From Wyeomyia smithii (taxonomy: Eukaryota; Arthropoda; Insecta; Diptera; Culicidae), in assembly GCF_029784165.1 (NCBI RefSeq), contig NC_073694.1, positions 74,791,411 to 74,855,410 of the forward strand: 64,000 nt of DNA. Reading direction: 5' to 3'. Below the pieces are notes generated by a model. It was not told where the DNA came from. It ran no database searches and worked only from the letters and a program-made list of their open reading frames with translations. Every line of letters starts with the position of its first letter. The first letter of the stretch is position 1. Position numbers and translations under genes: made by a program. Below, in pieces: positions 23,773 through 35,689 of this stretch.

Positions 23773-25380
23773 GTTTAGAAATGCTCTACATTTTAATTAA
23801 AGTTATATATTAACTTTTCTCGTCACTTGCCAAACCCGTGTAATTGGAGCTAACCTAGCATAAGTTTCATTTGTTTAATGTCAAACAACTTCCAATCTTA
23901 GAATTTCCACTTGAATCGTTCTAGTCTCCAATTTCAGACAGTTTCGTTGAGTTTGCTTTTTGTTAAGATAAGAATTTTTTTTAACCAATTCGCTAAATTA
24001 AATAGTTGTCTTGGTAGTGCAGCTACGAACAAAGGTTTTTCTGAAGTGACAGCGAAGATCAATTCTTTTAGTATATATTATTGTTTATAACGCTTTTACG
24101 TCTCTGCATTTAGGAATGCACTGTTAGATAAAATTGCAGAAAATACTACAGTTACAATTCCGTCTACTATTTGTTTCAACGGAATATAAAAACACCTAAT
24201 CCAACGTTATGCGGCCGTGTCTTTGATACCACCCTCCAACTTTTTTTACTAGAATTTGCATGCTATTTCTTCAGTATGTTGCACGAAATAAATTAATTTT
24301 TTCCTACTGAAAGCTATCGGTGTATTAAAACAACAGTGCGATTGTCGAACAAACCGTTGCAGTTATTATTTTAATAAAAATTGCTCGATGGAAACTTCGA
24401 AAAAATATTGAGAAATATGCACAGTAAATCTTGTAGAACTTTTTGACATTTGCTTTCTCCGCATCCCATGGCACCGAGTTTTTGCTATTTTTTGCCATTT
24501 CATTCCGATTACGTTCAGCAGCTTTTCTCGACTCCTAGTCACGGATAAAAAGTATATTCAAAACCAAGTTTAAAACATCCGATAAGTTAACCGAATATTT
24601 GTCCAGCTGCCCGAAACATAGCATTGTAAACAAAACAGCGATTTGTTTATATTTTCCTCAACGCGTGGTACTTACATATTCGAATGTAAACAGGGTTTTA
24701 AAGTTTAATTACCTTATAATGACTTCGTTTTTCAGCTTACGTCGAAGAAACATTCGTAATGGAAATTTTCTAATTTTATTTGAAGAACATCGCATCATAA
24801 GGATTGTTTGCAACATAACGTTTTCTTATAGAATAAACGTTTTTTCGTTGACATATTTTGTAGCAGGTCATTGTTACCCTGAGTCACTTTATTAGCTAAC
24901 ATTATGTTATTATTCCCACAGTGAATTTGCAGCTAGTGTGTTAAAGAACCACGCGAGCAGTTCATATGGGCGCATAGCAACAGTGAGAAGCAGGCATTCG
25001 ACCAAAAGCAGGTTTTATGTTTATAAGTACAGCTTCAAGCCACATGAAATAACAATATAAATACCAAAGTACTGTGCATCATGCTGGTTGCCACATTGAG
25101 AATAGCTGAGCTACATTGGATCAAAACGAGAGAAATGTCTGCAGAGATAGAAAATGAAAATCGTATTCGATACTTTACACCAAACCATGAGAAGCAAGAT
25201 TGCATAATTTTCTACAGCGAGAATTACGCAAAGCAGGTAAAAAAACGACGATATCTATAACAAAACAATTCGGTGATAAAAAGATTCATAAGTGAATATA
25301 TATTTTAATCTGCTTTACATTACCAAAAAAATTGTTAAGCCTAATATAGTCGGAATACACAATTGACATAAGATGCTGTC
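23773..25380. other. AT-rich intergenic stretch with one family A terminus
   Basis: Besides the terminus at 24207-24245 there is no recognised gene. A possible coding exon at 25081-25238 is discussed among the rejected items. Confidence 0.35.
24207..24245 (+). repeat. Solo family A right terminus
   Basis: ATGCGGCCGTGTCTTTGATA followed by CCACCCTCCAAC matches the outer 40 bp of the right end of family A copies at 5498-5536 and 21685-21716. The rest of the element is not seen here. Confidence 0.55.
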
Positions 25381-25382
25381 TG

Positions 25383-25480
25383 AAAAGCTAGCTGTCGTAT
25401 GTTCGAATCTGATTGGGAGAGAACTTAATGGGATCTAACACTAGCCCGCATATGTTTTGCACACTAATAGTTAGCTGCGA
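25383..25480 (+). repeat. SINE fragment
   Basis: AGCTAGCTGTCGTATGTTCG then AATCTGATTGGGAGAGA carries a B-box-like motif (GTTCGAATC) followed by a body ending near TAGTTAGCTGCGAAGTCTG. It resembles a tRNA-derived mosquito SINE; the A box is eroded. Confidence 0.5.
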
Positions 25481-26592
25481 AGTCTGTGACGAAAAAACAG
25501 TTTCTAGTATACTCGAAATTCATTTCCAACTCGCTAGATTCTCTAAAAATATGTGTCAGCATACCTACATCGATTCAATTCGAAGTTTACATACATATCA
25601 ACTATCATTTAACACATTTAGGCCTTTGTTTACAGTGGTTTTCAACGGGGGGTCTGCGGCCGGCAAGAGGCAGCGCGGATGATCTTGGAGGACCGTGAAG
25701 CTCTTGGTATATTTGACAGGTAATTAAAATTTCTTTCTTGGTATTATTGTGAGAGCGGACTTTCAGCTTTTCTACGTATCAGGACCAAGACATGAAACAA
25801 ATTAGACTTGCAGAACGATATGAGACTGGAAAATACAACTTCGTATTGCAAAATTACCTAGTAGTTATCATAAATTCTTTTATAGAGCCGAGAAGCTTTC
25901 TATGCTTCGCAAAGGGAGATGCGAAGCTGTTTGTGTTTAGCAAAAGGGGCCGCAGAGCCTAAAACGTTGGGAGTCACTGGCTTACACGGTTATGATTTTC
26001 CCACGTAAATTTTAAAATTAAATCACCTTTTTATGTGTGTTTCGCAAATTTCATATTTCAAAAACAATTTTATTTGGCCGAATGTCGAAAGGCCGAACTC
26101 AAAAAGCACAAAAAGCAGAAATTGCTTTCAAATAAGTAATGAATATATTACAAAACAGGGCTAGTAGCGAGTCACTTTTCAATGATTTTCACACTATTTT
26201 GAACTTAGTCACTAAGAGGTGTGCCAAAACACCCTCGACACTCTATTTGGACAGTTCGTTCCGGTCATTTTTGAAGTAGAATACTTCTCTCAGGAAGTTG
26301 AAATGCAAATCTAAAACCGAAAAAGTGAAAAATATGTCCAATTTCAAATGCTAACAAATCGGTTAGTATTCGATGGAATTCCTTCATTCCTGCAGCAATA
26401 GATTGGAAAATCTTATAAGATTCTTCCCAAATGAAGATAATTGCAATTTTATTATTCAAACTATTGTACTATTGAAAATAGTCAAGCCTTGTCAAAACGA
26501 AAAATTCGACCTCTGATTGGTCGTTAAATGATTGCTTCCCTAGCACGGTCGGCAGAATCATATACCTTGCAATTGAAAATATGCTATTTGGC

Positions 26593-26600
26593 CTATATAA
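26593..26600 (+). promoter_or_regulatory. Candidate TATA box
   Basis: CTATATAA lies in TTTGGCCTATATAAGAGC, with an inverted CCAAT motif (GATTGG) about 78 bp upstream (26515-26520). The spacing and the following CAGC-rich leader look like a core promoter, but no coding sequence follows. Confidence 0.35.
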
Positions 26601-26672
26601 GAGCTTGGTTCAGCTGAAGCCGCTCATAATAGTTTTAGACAGCGAAAACAGCAGTCATCTCTTAGCAGCAGC

Positions 26673-27294
26673 TTTTCGCTAACAATCGACGGGGATGAGT
26701 TTGAGGTGGTCGACGAGTTTGTGTACCTCGGCTCTCTGGTAACTAAGAATAACGACACCAACCGGGAGATAAGGAGACGTATTATCAGTGGAAGTCGTGC
26801 CTACTATGGGCTCCATAAAAAACTACGGTCGCATAATCTGAGTCTTCGCACCAAGTGTATCCTGTACAAAACGCTAATAAGACCGGTCGTTCTCTACGGG
26901 CATGAGACGTAGACAATGCTTGAGGAGGACTTGCGAGCACTCGGAGTTTTTGAACGTCGGGTGCTAAGAACCATCTTTGGCGGTGTGCAGGAACGGAATG
27001 TGGAGGCGTAAGATAAACCACGAGCTTGCGCGCCTCTACGGTGAACCCAGTATCCAGAAAGCGGCTAAAGCTGGAAGGATACGCTGGGCAGGGCATGTAT
27101 CTAGAATGCCGGATAGCTACCCTGCAAAATTGGTGTTCGCTTCAAATCCGGCGGGAACGAGAAGGCGAGGGGCGCAACGAGCGAGATGGGTGGACCAGAT
27201 GGAGCACGATCTGCAAAGTACCGGGTGCCCGCGGAACTGGATGCAGGCAGCCATGTCTAAGGACGTACGGCCATCTAACCAACCAACCAACCAA
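26673..27294 (+). mobile_element. 5'-truncated LINE (C-terminal part of RT ORF) with 14-bp target duplication
   Basis: The plus strand encodes VVDEFVYLGSLVTKNNDTN, then YKTLIRPVVLYGHET, a stop, then further RT C-terminal sequence (IRWAGHVSRMPDSYPAKLVF, RARWVDQMEHDLQ). This tail is common in APE-type LINEs of the RTE-like sort. The 3' end is a (CCAA)n run at about 27277-27294. A direct repeat CTCTTAGCAGCAGC flanks it (26659-26672 and 27295-27308), a target duplication of LINE type. Internal stops show it is dead. Confidence 0.85.
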
Positions 27295-27317
27295 CTCTTA
27301 GCAGCAGCAGTAGCAGT

Positions 27318-27620
27318 GCAGTGGATACCAGCGATAGCGGATAGCGGCCACAGCTGTGGCGTAGCAATGGATAGCGCACTAGTTGCAGCGGATCTCAGTA
27401 TCGATAGCAGCTGGGTCAGCTGATGCAGGGACAGCGGATACCAATGGCAGCGTATAGCGGCCACAACTGTGGCATGGCTACGGGTAGCGTATCAGTTGCA
27501 GCGGGAGTGTCAGCATCGAAAGCAGCTGGGCCAGCTGATGCAGGGGCAGCATTACCAATGGCAGCGTATTGCGGCCACAACTGTGGACTGGCTACGAATA
27601 GCGTAGCAGTTGCAGCGGAT
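27318..27620 (+). repeat. Tandem repeat, about 115-bp unit, nearly three copies
   Basis: Units share AGCGGATACCAATGGCAGCG, then CGGCCACAACTGTGG and AGCAGCTGGGCCAGCTGATG. They are GC-rich against an AT-rich background. Open frames across it are by-products of the repeat. Confidence 0.75.
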
Positions 27621-27832
27621 ATATCTGACCATGAAGCATTTATGCAATAATTGAATGAAATCGGCCTTTTTAAAGGCTACTAAATGTTTTTGGAAGAGCA
27701 TAATGAATGGTTATTAATTAACTGCAACTGAGGTTTGATGCTGCTGCAAATGCACAGCAATGTGATGTTTATTACGATTTGTTGATACTGTGCATAACAA
27801 GCGGTATATACGAAACAAATCCGATTTCAAAC
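27620..27832 (+). repeat. Direct duplication, copy 1 (uninterrupted)
   Basis: From CTGACCATGAAGCATTTATG to ACAAATCCGATTTCAAA; nearly identical to 28373-28885 apart from an extra 295-bp element there. It contains the unoccupied site GCAATAATTGAATG. Confidence 0.85.
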
Positions 27833-28236
27833 AGAAAAGTTCGGCACGTTCTGCTCACGATGCTGAGTCTGTTTTAGAAAATTCACAACACTTTATTAAC
27901 AAGGATGTAACGCCTTGAAGAAGACGGTTGTTGTTAGACATCACAGCAGAATTTCGACCTTCATACTCATGTCTACCATCGACAATATCAAACACGCAAC
28001 AATTTGCTTCCATGCGACACGGGGAAGGGAGCATTATTTTCTTCCAAACCGCACAACACGACACAACACATATTATTTTGTTGCATTAATAAGAGCTCTA
28101 TCGGTCCGTCTCGACAGAATGTCCACAAGAAATCGTTTTTGTAAATCCGTGTTACGAAACTGAGAAAATCTGTAGGAATTGCAAATAAAGGCGGGTCCAG
28201 AATGAATGAGATGTATTTTTCGTACATGAGTATTAC

Positions 28237-28350
28237 GACATACGAAATAAAATTTTTCGAACGTTTTCGAATGGTATAGCTGGAAATAATTTAACCACAC
28301 CTATTTTTCCAGTTATATCATTCCAAAACGTTCGAAAAATTTATTATGTC
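28237..28350. repeat. 114-bp snap-back palindrome
   Basis: GACAT at 28237 through TTTTTCGAACGTTTT pairs with the complement ending GTC at 28350, with small mismatches; the loop is about 18 bases. It is probably a miniature fold-back element. A target duplication was not identified. Confidence 0.65.
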
Positions 28351-28372
28351 AGAGCGGATATCGCACGCTATC

Positions 28373-28885
28373 TGACCATGAAGCATTTATGCAATAATTG
28401 GGTTGTTTTCAGTTTTTTCATATCATCTGAGAGATCTGCATTTTATAAGTAAAACGTGATTTAAAAAAAATCTATCGTCCTTCGCATTTTAAATCACGAT
28501 TTAAAACTGCTCGAAATCGCTACAATGACAGTTCGCCCATATACCAACTGTCATTGTAGCGATTTGGAGTGAATTTTTATTCTTCATTTTGAAATCAAAG
28601 GATAATGATATGAAGTTTTAAAAAATCACATTTTGCTCAGAAAATCACACTCTGATACATGTAAATCGAAAATCCGTGAATAGCTAAACAACCCAATTGA
28701 ATGAAAATTGCAATTGCAGCAAGCGGCCTTTTTTAAGACTACTAAATGTATTTGGAAGAGCATAATGAATGGTTATTAATAAACTGCAACTGAGGTTTGA
28801 TGCTACTGCAAATGCACAGCAGTGTGATGTTTATTACGATTTGTTGATACTGTGCTTAACAAGCGGTTTATACGAAACAAATCCG
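28373..28885 (+). repeat. Direct duplication, copy 2 (interrupted at 28400-28694)
   Basis: Second copy of the 27620-27832 segment. The same flanks are present but a fold-back element splits it. Small substitutions distinguish the two copies. Confidence 0.85.
28400..28694. mobile_element. 295-bp fold-back element with AATT target duplication
   Basis: Ends GGGTTGTTT and AAACAACCC are inverted. AATT flanks both sides (28396-28399 and 28695-28698). The matching empty site with a single AATT is at 27643-27652. The centre is a 20-bp stem (AAATCGCTACAATGACAGTT and complement, about 28523-28566). No coding potential. Confidence 0.85.
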
Positions 28886-29414
28886 ATTTCAAAGTGACTG
28901 ACACGAAAGCAGCCGCGTTATCTTTCTTGTAAAAGTATTCTACTTCAACCTGGCGGTCGTGGCTTTGCACACAACCCTCCTGTGATTTTCATCATGAAAG
29001 CTCCATGCCACCCAATGTTCTCGAATCACTCATTGATCAGTGCAGGATAGATAAGAACAAACTGTCTAAGAACTGCAAATGTGAAGGCTCATTCTGTTTT
29101 AAAACTGTTACTACCTTATATCAGTGTTGTGCGTAGAATTACGTAATTAATTAAAAAAATAATGAAATACAGAAGCTTTGACGAGCAACGTCTCATTTGA
29201 AATACATAGGCGAATCAGAACGATTCGACTTCTATAATAGGGCCCTTTTTTTCAGCCACGTCACGTTTGGGCCTTAATTCGTTGGATATTGAACTAGTAA
29301 AAATTCAAAATGTATTGATAAATTAGTCCTGAAATAACGGTAGAGATTTTACTACGATTTATTTCTATGAGAACCAGTCATTCCGCATCCTATGTTCTGA
29401 ATACACCTTTTAGA

Positions 29415-29665
29415 TGAATTACACTAAAGTCGCTTTTTACGCGGGGGATACGTGCCGCGTAAACAAACCGCGTAAATTCCGGAATCCGTGTAAAAAAAAA
29501 ACGCGTAAATTTCGTAAAACAAACCGCGTAAATTCCGGAATCCGCGTAAAAAAAAAACCTGCGTTAATTCTGCATTCCGAGTGAAGGGAAACCAAAAACC
29601 GCGCAAAAAAAATACCGCGTAAATTCCGGAATCCGAGTAAAAAAAACGCGTAAATTCCGGAAACT
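29415..29665. repeat. CGCGTAAA iterated repeat
   Basis: About six irregular iterations of CCGCGTAAATTCCGGAATCC separated by A runs, preceded by ACTAAAGTCGCTTTTTACGC. A shorter member of the family is at 35690-35760. A dispersed element made of short iterons; no ORF. Confidence 0.7.
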
Positions 29666-29667
29666 GT

Positions 29668-29670
<3 letters not shown>

Positions 29671-29702
<32 letters not shown>
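29671..29702. repeat. (GA)n microsatellite
   Basis: Fifteen or more uninterrupted GA units directly follow the CGCGTAAA repeat. Confidence 0.95.
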
Positions 29703-29705
<3 letters not shown>

Positions 29706-30316
29706 AAGGTTCTGATTCGTTCCGCTATTTATTGTATCTGTTTGTAATAGTAATAGTAGGCGATGTGCGTATTTCCAAACAAATTACAATATTCTATTAC
29801 CATAGCAACATCAATAAACAATCAAACTTTTGTTTTTAAACCTAGCAAAATAAACCTAAGTGCAACGTTCTATAGTTGAAATTTAGTCTCTTGTTTGGTT
29901 GACACAGTTTTCACAGTAAACTAGGTTCAACTGTGACAACTGTACAGCACAATTGGGGAAATGTCGCTACTATCCTACCGATATTCTCAAGTCGACATTC
30001 GAATAATACGACGACTGGCTTGTTAGACCAATGTTTTGTAAAGATATGTAAGAACGACTTGTTTCAGTTTAATTGATATTCCGGAGTGATTTGTGAATAG
30101 GGCGCAACTAGCAAAAGATAAACATTGTGGAATATCAGTTTGAAAATTTGCAAGTACATTTTCAAATCGTAACTTGAATGGAACTGAATAACATCAACAT
30201 TAATACCAAAAATCGACGTACACACTTTTAATTTATTGCCAGGTCTCGGTAATTTTTACCGAGAACGGCGAGTGCTCGGTTAAGAAACATAATAACAGCT
30301 GTCACATTTTTTCGTG

Positions 30317-30835
30317 CACGCTCGTAAATAATAACTCATGAACTGAGCAACTCTGACTCAGTTTAGAACGATGTTCGTAGACGTCGAAAAATGAGTAGAA
30401 GTTTTTTTTGATTTTGAGTAACTTTGACTCACTTTTTGGATTCCCTTCATATAACTTCTTTCTGAGTAACGTCGCATATAACGACGTCCATTTTGAAAGA
30501 TGATTACGATGTGCATCAGTTTGTGACATATGTTTTTTAATTATGTGCGCCTCAGAAGGCCTTATAACTGTTTACTTTTATTACAAGGTAATTATTGATG
30601 AACATGTGGTGTCGTTTATTGGCCGTGGTGGATTTCTAGCCAGTAATGAAACTGAACTGTACCCAAAAAATGAGTAATGTCGTACTCAAATTTTGAGTAA
30701 TAATGACTCATTTTAAAGACGCCTAGTGTTACTCAGTTTTGAATATTTGTGGAGTTACTCAATTTAAGAGTTGTTCCACTTTTTACGAAAATGCGTCAAA
30801 TGTTACTCATTTTAGAGTTATTATTTACGAGCGTG
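30317..30835. mobile_element. 519-bp TIR element packed with ACTCA/TGAGT motifs
   Basis: Inverted ends CACGCTCGTAAATAATAACT at 30317-30336 and 30816-30835. Within lie more than a dozen TGAGTAA or ACTCA motifs, mostly pointing inward from each end. A clear target duplication could not be read. No transposase frame. Confidence 0.65.
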
Positions 30836-31179
30836 TGAATCTCGGTTCAATCTAACTGAAATATTTAACCTAACTGAACAATAATTTTTAAGTGTCTAGA
30901 ATAAACCTATCTTATAGTTTCTTAACAATACCACATAGAATAAATTTTATACCTGAAATCTGCGTTTTTCTTTTAACCCTTTTGAATTGAGCCTCAAATC
31001 ATTTTGACAAAGAGATTCGCACTCCTCTAATTCACCTTGTTTTTATTTTTCCACCACTTTCTCCTGTTTTAATGCGTCTGTATTTCAAAAACAATAGACC
31101 ATTTTACAAGACGTTTCTAAACTAAATTTTGACAAAAAGCACGGAACCACTGACATAACGCACGTAAAAGCATCCTTAA

Positions 31180-31423
31180 CATCCGACCAGACCGAACCAA
31201 GCGCCATTTTTTTTAAATTGAGTTATTAACACCAATGGATGTGAAAATTTTTAATCTATCTTTTATGTAAAACGCAACCATTTGAACCTTTCATTATGAT
31301 ATTATTGAACAGTTCATTATGATATTACAAAAATTCTCTGTAGCAGCTTGCAGAAAACAACGAACGCCGATTATTCGAAATAATGTTTCTGGCGCTTGGT
31401 TCGGTTTGGCTGCATACCGACCA
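31180..31423. mobile_element. TA-target miniature element, copy A
   Basis: Diverged copy of the element at 35407-35655. Ends contain CGAACCAAGCGCCA and its complement TGGCGCTTGGTTCG. Internal phrases such as TAACACCAATGG and AGCAGCTTGCAGAAAAC are shared. Confidence 0.7.
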
Positions 31424-31556
31424 ATTATATATTTTAGATTCGTGAAGTTTTAGTAACATGGTTTTAATATCGTATCCATAGTAAGCAATATTAGACAAAA
31501 GGCATGAAATTGTTTATTTTTCTCTAGACATTAGTGTTAAAAAACAAAGATTGTCT

Positions 31557-31833
31557 CACAGACAAACAGACGTGCCACTCGATGACGATTTCATCGACCA
31601 GAAAAATACCGATTATTATGAAATTTCGCTTAGTGGGCAGTAATGCCGCTAGTGTCGCTATAAGCAAGTTGATTTAAGCAAGCGCGCACACCCATTAGCA
31701 AAGACATAAACCGTTTTACGAAAATAAGTTAGTAGTCAATAAGCTCACATGGTGGCGCATGAGTGTAACGTTTCGAATAAGGACGAAGATTTTTCAGAAT
31801 TTTTCCTCGAAGAGGCACGTCTGTTTGTCTGTG
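31557..31833. mobile_element. 277-bp TIR element with 7-bp target duplication
   Basis: Inverted ends CACAGACAAACAGACGTGCC are flanked by ATTGTCT at 31550-31556 and 31834-31840. The frame that starts at 31759 begins inside this element, so its N-terminus is TE-derived. Confidence 0.8.
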
Positions 31834-32600
31834 ATTGTCTACTTAAGTAAACGAGTTGGGTTTGTTGTAAAATACAGAGCTTCAAACGTTTTTTTGTTCC
31901 ATTCTATTCTAATGCGAGCTAAAAATATTAAATACCTAATTCGCTTGGCTGATAGAATTAAACTGCTTAATATTACAGATGAGCAACAAAATTATTTTAT
32001 CAAATTAGCAGAAATTATTTCACGTCAAAAATTCGGGCAAGGCGACTGTGGACGTGAAATTTTAAAATGCTATCAGGTCACCGGTTTATTTAACTCGATT
32101 TGAACATTTAGACACGTGATATTGAATAATCTACTGCTTTAATGCAAGATAGTTAAACTGGTTAAACTAAATGTGTAAAATGAGGTACTTACCTTATGAA
32201 CCGATATGCATTGAAGTTTTGTATTTTTTTACAACCGAGAAAATAGTGTTTTGTTTTGCAAATTAAAATGAAAATTCTTAGATAAAGTTTTGTAAATACT
32301 GCACACGCACACATAAAGTTTATTATTCCCAACCCTTTCAACACACTGTTCTACTAAACACTCGAGCAAATCAATACAAACGCGTTCTATTTTTTCAGTT
32401 GCGTTCTTCTCATTTCAGCAAACGTAAGTCTTTTTTCCTCGCGATGTTATCTAAAATGCATAAACACCAATATTAATCAACCATTCTGCATGAGGTTCAC
32501 GATAATCAGGTTGAAATTACTGAAAATAAATTTATCAAAGCGTAATCTAAACAACAGACGACTTCTCGGCAATATCTATTTTGGTATAGTACTAAGCTAC

Positions 32601-32935
32601 AGATTCATTTTCTGCTTGTTTGATAAGAAGTGTTGCCAATAGATTACTTTGGTTTAACAATATCAACATTACAAAACAACACGAACATTTAATAAATTTA
32701 TCTGTATTACTAATGTAAAGATTCATTTTCTGATTGTTCGATAAGAAGTGTTGCCAATAGATTACTTTGGCTTAACAATATCAACATTACAAAACAACAC
32801 GAAAATTTAATAAACTTATCTGTATTACTAATGTAGAGATTCATTTTCTGCTTGTTCGATAAGAAGTGTTGCCAATAGATTAATAGGCTTAACAATATTA
32901 ACTTTACAGAACAGTACGGAAATTCAATGAACTCC
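32601..32935. repeat. 118-bp tandem repeat, nearly three units
   Basis: AGATTCATTTTCTG starts units at 32601, 32719 and 32837, exactly 118 bp apart. The third unit is more diverged and has a small deletion. AT-rich, non-coding. Confidence 0.85.
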
Positions 32936-32939
32936 ATTC

Positions 32940-35400
32940 AAACTTACACATTATTTGTAACTTATATTATTTAACCTTTTTAACTTCACGCATCAATTTC
33001 ATTTCGTTAATATTTTGAAGTGATGCACTTAAAGTGTAGTGTATTTGTTTTAATCAAACCACTCACAAAAGTTGTATAAATGTTACTGGCATAATGTTTA
33101 AGTACGATTGCTAGAAACGTAATCACTTTAACTAGCCTAGTGCCACGTTGTTTCAATTCATCTGGTTACACTGTAGCATATAAAGGCTATCCAGTACCTT
33201 ACGAACATGAAACTTGGCATTCCCGTTGCGATCACACTTGAGTTCGAAGCTGATTGTTTGTGTTTACGTTTGCACACTGCTATTTAGCCCCTTCTGCCTT
33301 ATTTTGTTTTTACGAAAGTGGAAATCAAACGAATAATTGTTCTCTCTTTCTAGCAACTGTGCAATGCAAAGGCAAGTGAATGTGCTAGAAGTTGAACAGT
33401 GCGAGATTTAGTTCACACCAACACAAAAACATACTCTAGCCGGAGCCGCCGCGCAATGCAATGAGTAAAAATCAATGTAGATTTCATATTTTTCATAGGG
33501 TGCGTTTTTGTCAACTCTCTCTGGTCGTTTTCTACGCCGGATTCGACTAATCTTCTTTTAAAAACACTCACAAAATATGCACATACCAATAACGCACTAT
33601 ATCCAATATGTTTCAGCAAGTTTCCAAACGTATATTTTATTAAATTCCAATCCAATCAAGAGAATTCAGACACGAGTTATATTTTGCTGCGCGATCAACC
33701 TCAAGGAACTTTACTAGAGGACGAGCGAGATGGCAGTGTTACTCTTGTTGATTTTTCAAAACGGGCGAATGATGCCAGAAAGCTCACGGAGCAACATTGA
33801 ACTTATAAGAAAAGCTTTCATCATTTTAGACTAGTTTACATAAATAGTCACGGGTGCTATGAACTTTACAATTCGTTTTTTTATAACTTATGGTACTAGT
33901 CCCTCGGCGACCTGTTCAAGATATCTTTCAGTAAGGTAAATTATAAATATAAATTATGAGAGTGGAGACAGTGGTAATTCACGACAACAAAGTTGAAAAT
34001 TCTCGGGTAGCCAAGGAAAACAGAAAATATTCAAATTTCGCGGCTTTTTTTATTCCAGAGAATACTAAATGAAGTGATTTTTTTTCAATAAAAACAAGCA
34101 ACAGCTTTTCTATTTAAAGAACACTTGGAAATTTAACGGCACGATTTAGATTTATGCTTCCTTTGCATTGTTGACCTGAAGTATGTTGTTGTTGTATGTT
34201 GTTTTCAATTGTCATCAGTCATATTCTGACGTCGGAACATATTAATCATGTTTGCTCTCCCTCCCTAAGTAAGTTGTTCATGAAGTTTTCAAAATCAAAA
34301 TGTATGCAGAAAAACTGTCTGAGAAAAAGTTGAAAAAAGAAAAGATATACTAGAATATTTTTTGTTTACAAAAAATTGAAAATTTACACGGAATTTTAAT
34401 TTACAATAAAAGGTTGATTTAGTTTAAATTGTTTCGAAGAAACATGAAGTTAAAAAACAACTTTTGAAAATAATTTTAAACAATTTTAACAGTCATTTCA
34501 AATAGAAAAGCTCATAATAACTAACTTTGTAAATGCATTTTCAATTTCCTCAGAAATTGAATTGAGAAAATTAGGAAATGAACACTAAATTATACATTAA
34601 ATCGAAAACGGATTGAGTTTTCCCCTCAAATTATCCTTTGTTCAAACCCAATATTTCTCTAAAACTTTTGAGAAGAAGTCTTGGAAGTTAAAATGTAAGA
34701 CAATTTTGTACTTAAAATTCAAGTTTCAAAGATTATTTTTATTTTCAACATTTTTGAGTATAATCAAACTCCAATTAATATTTTAATTTAATTTCAATAG
34801 TAATCACACATCATGAAGCATTTGCATAATATAATGCAAACGCCCTTTTAGAAAATTCTTCTCGAGTTTAACTCTGCGTCAATTTGACTCCTCGCTTTCA
34901 GCAATGTTGCGCTCTTTTCGTCTAACAGTGTGTCAGTTTTCTCGTTTTTTTCTTAATCAATAAAGGAATATTAAAAGCTAAATTCTAGTTTTTGTTATTT
35001 ATCGATGTGTTAACACCGTAATGATCATTCGTCGACAATTTATAAAGGAAAAGTTGCATTTTCAATCATTTAAAAGTCGGGAGTTCATTTGACGCATGAT
35101 TATTCTTTAACGCATATAAAAATATGATTATCTTTTCAGGGTCAAAAAAAGTCCCCATCTCTGAAATATACTCAGTTTGTAAAGCCAAATACGTGTACAA
35201 AGTTTAATTCGAATCAAAAGCGGTCGGATATTTTTTGCATATTTTCAGGTGGTTTGGCACGAGTTTATTTTACTATTAATTTGGTTTAAATCTCTGCTTA
35301 TATAACGTTATATAACGTCTTATGAATGACAACCGTTTAAGCTAGAACTGGACAACAATAATTTATAAATATGTTTCTACTTTATACATACAATCATTTC
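32940..35400. other. AT-rich stretch, no gene supported
   Basis: An 80-residue minus-strand frame (33655-33413) starting MDWNLIKYTFGNLLKHIGYS could be a first exon (a GTATGT follows LLV) but no partner exon was found. No element ends recognised. Confidence 0.35.
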
Positions 35401-35406
35401 ATTATA

Positions 35407-35655
35407 TGGTCGGCGTGCGACCATACCGAACCAAGCGCCATTTTTTCAAAATTGAGTTTTTAACACCAATGGTTGTGAAAATTAATGATCTATCTTTCAT
35501 GAAAAAATGAAATTATTTGAACAGTTCATGATGATATTATAATAAAAATTTGCTGCAGTAGCTTGCAGAAAACAAACGGGGTGGCAAAACTTTGAACCCC
35601 GATTACTCTAAATAATGTTTTTGGCGCTTGGTTCGATCTGGTCGCACGCCGACCA
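35407..35655. mobile_element. 249-bp TA-target miniature element, copy B
   Basis: Inverted ends TGGTCGGCGTGCGACCA with extended homology (about 35 bp) are flanked by TA (35405-35406 and 35656-35657), as for Tc1/mariner-type elements. The diverged copy A is at 31180-31423. Confidence 0.8.
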
Positions 35656-35689
35656 TACATACCTCTCTTTTCGTTATAAATACACTAAA

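Larger units (their letters stand above)
26500..28990 (+). repeat. Composite repeat with promoter-like start and tandem core
   Basis: This block contains a TATA box region (26593), GCAGC-rich sequence, a ~115-bp tandem repeat (27318-27620) and a segment present twice (27620-27832 and 28373-28885). Its right end (28945-28980, GGCGGTCGTGGCTTTGCACA then CAACCCTCC) resembles the outer terminus of family A. It seems to be one dispersed element enlarged by later insertions. No long ORF was found. Left boundary uncertain. Confidence 0.45.

Noticed and set aside
25081..25238. Possible coding exon beginning MLVATLRIAELHWIKTRE and ending before GTAAAAAA
   Set aside because: The 52-residue frame and donor are plausible, but no acceptor-linked partner exon or recognised domain was found.
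27026..27464. Frames on both strands over the LINE tail and tandem repeat
   Set aside because: They cross an element boundary and repeat units; only the LINE-derived part is meaningful.
31759..32103. 114-residue frame
   Set aside because: Its start lies inside a TIR element and the rest is AT-rich with no family resemblance; no splice context supports it.
33413..33655. 80-residue minus-strand frame that could be a first exon
   Set aside because: A GTATGT follows LLV but no second exon could be found on the minus strand.
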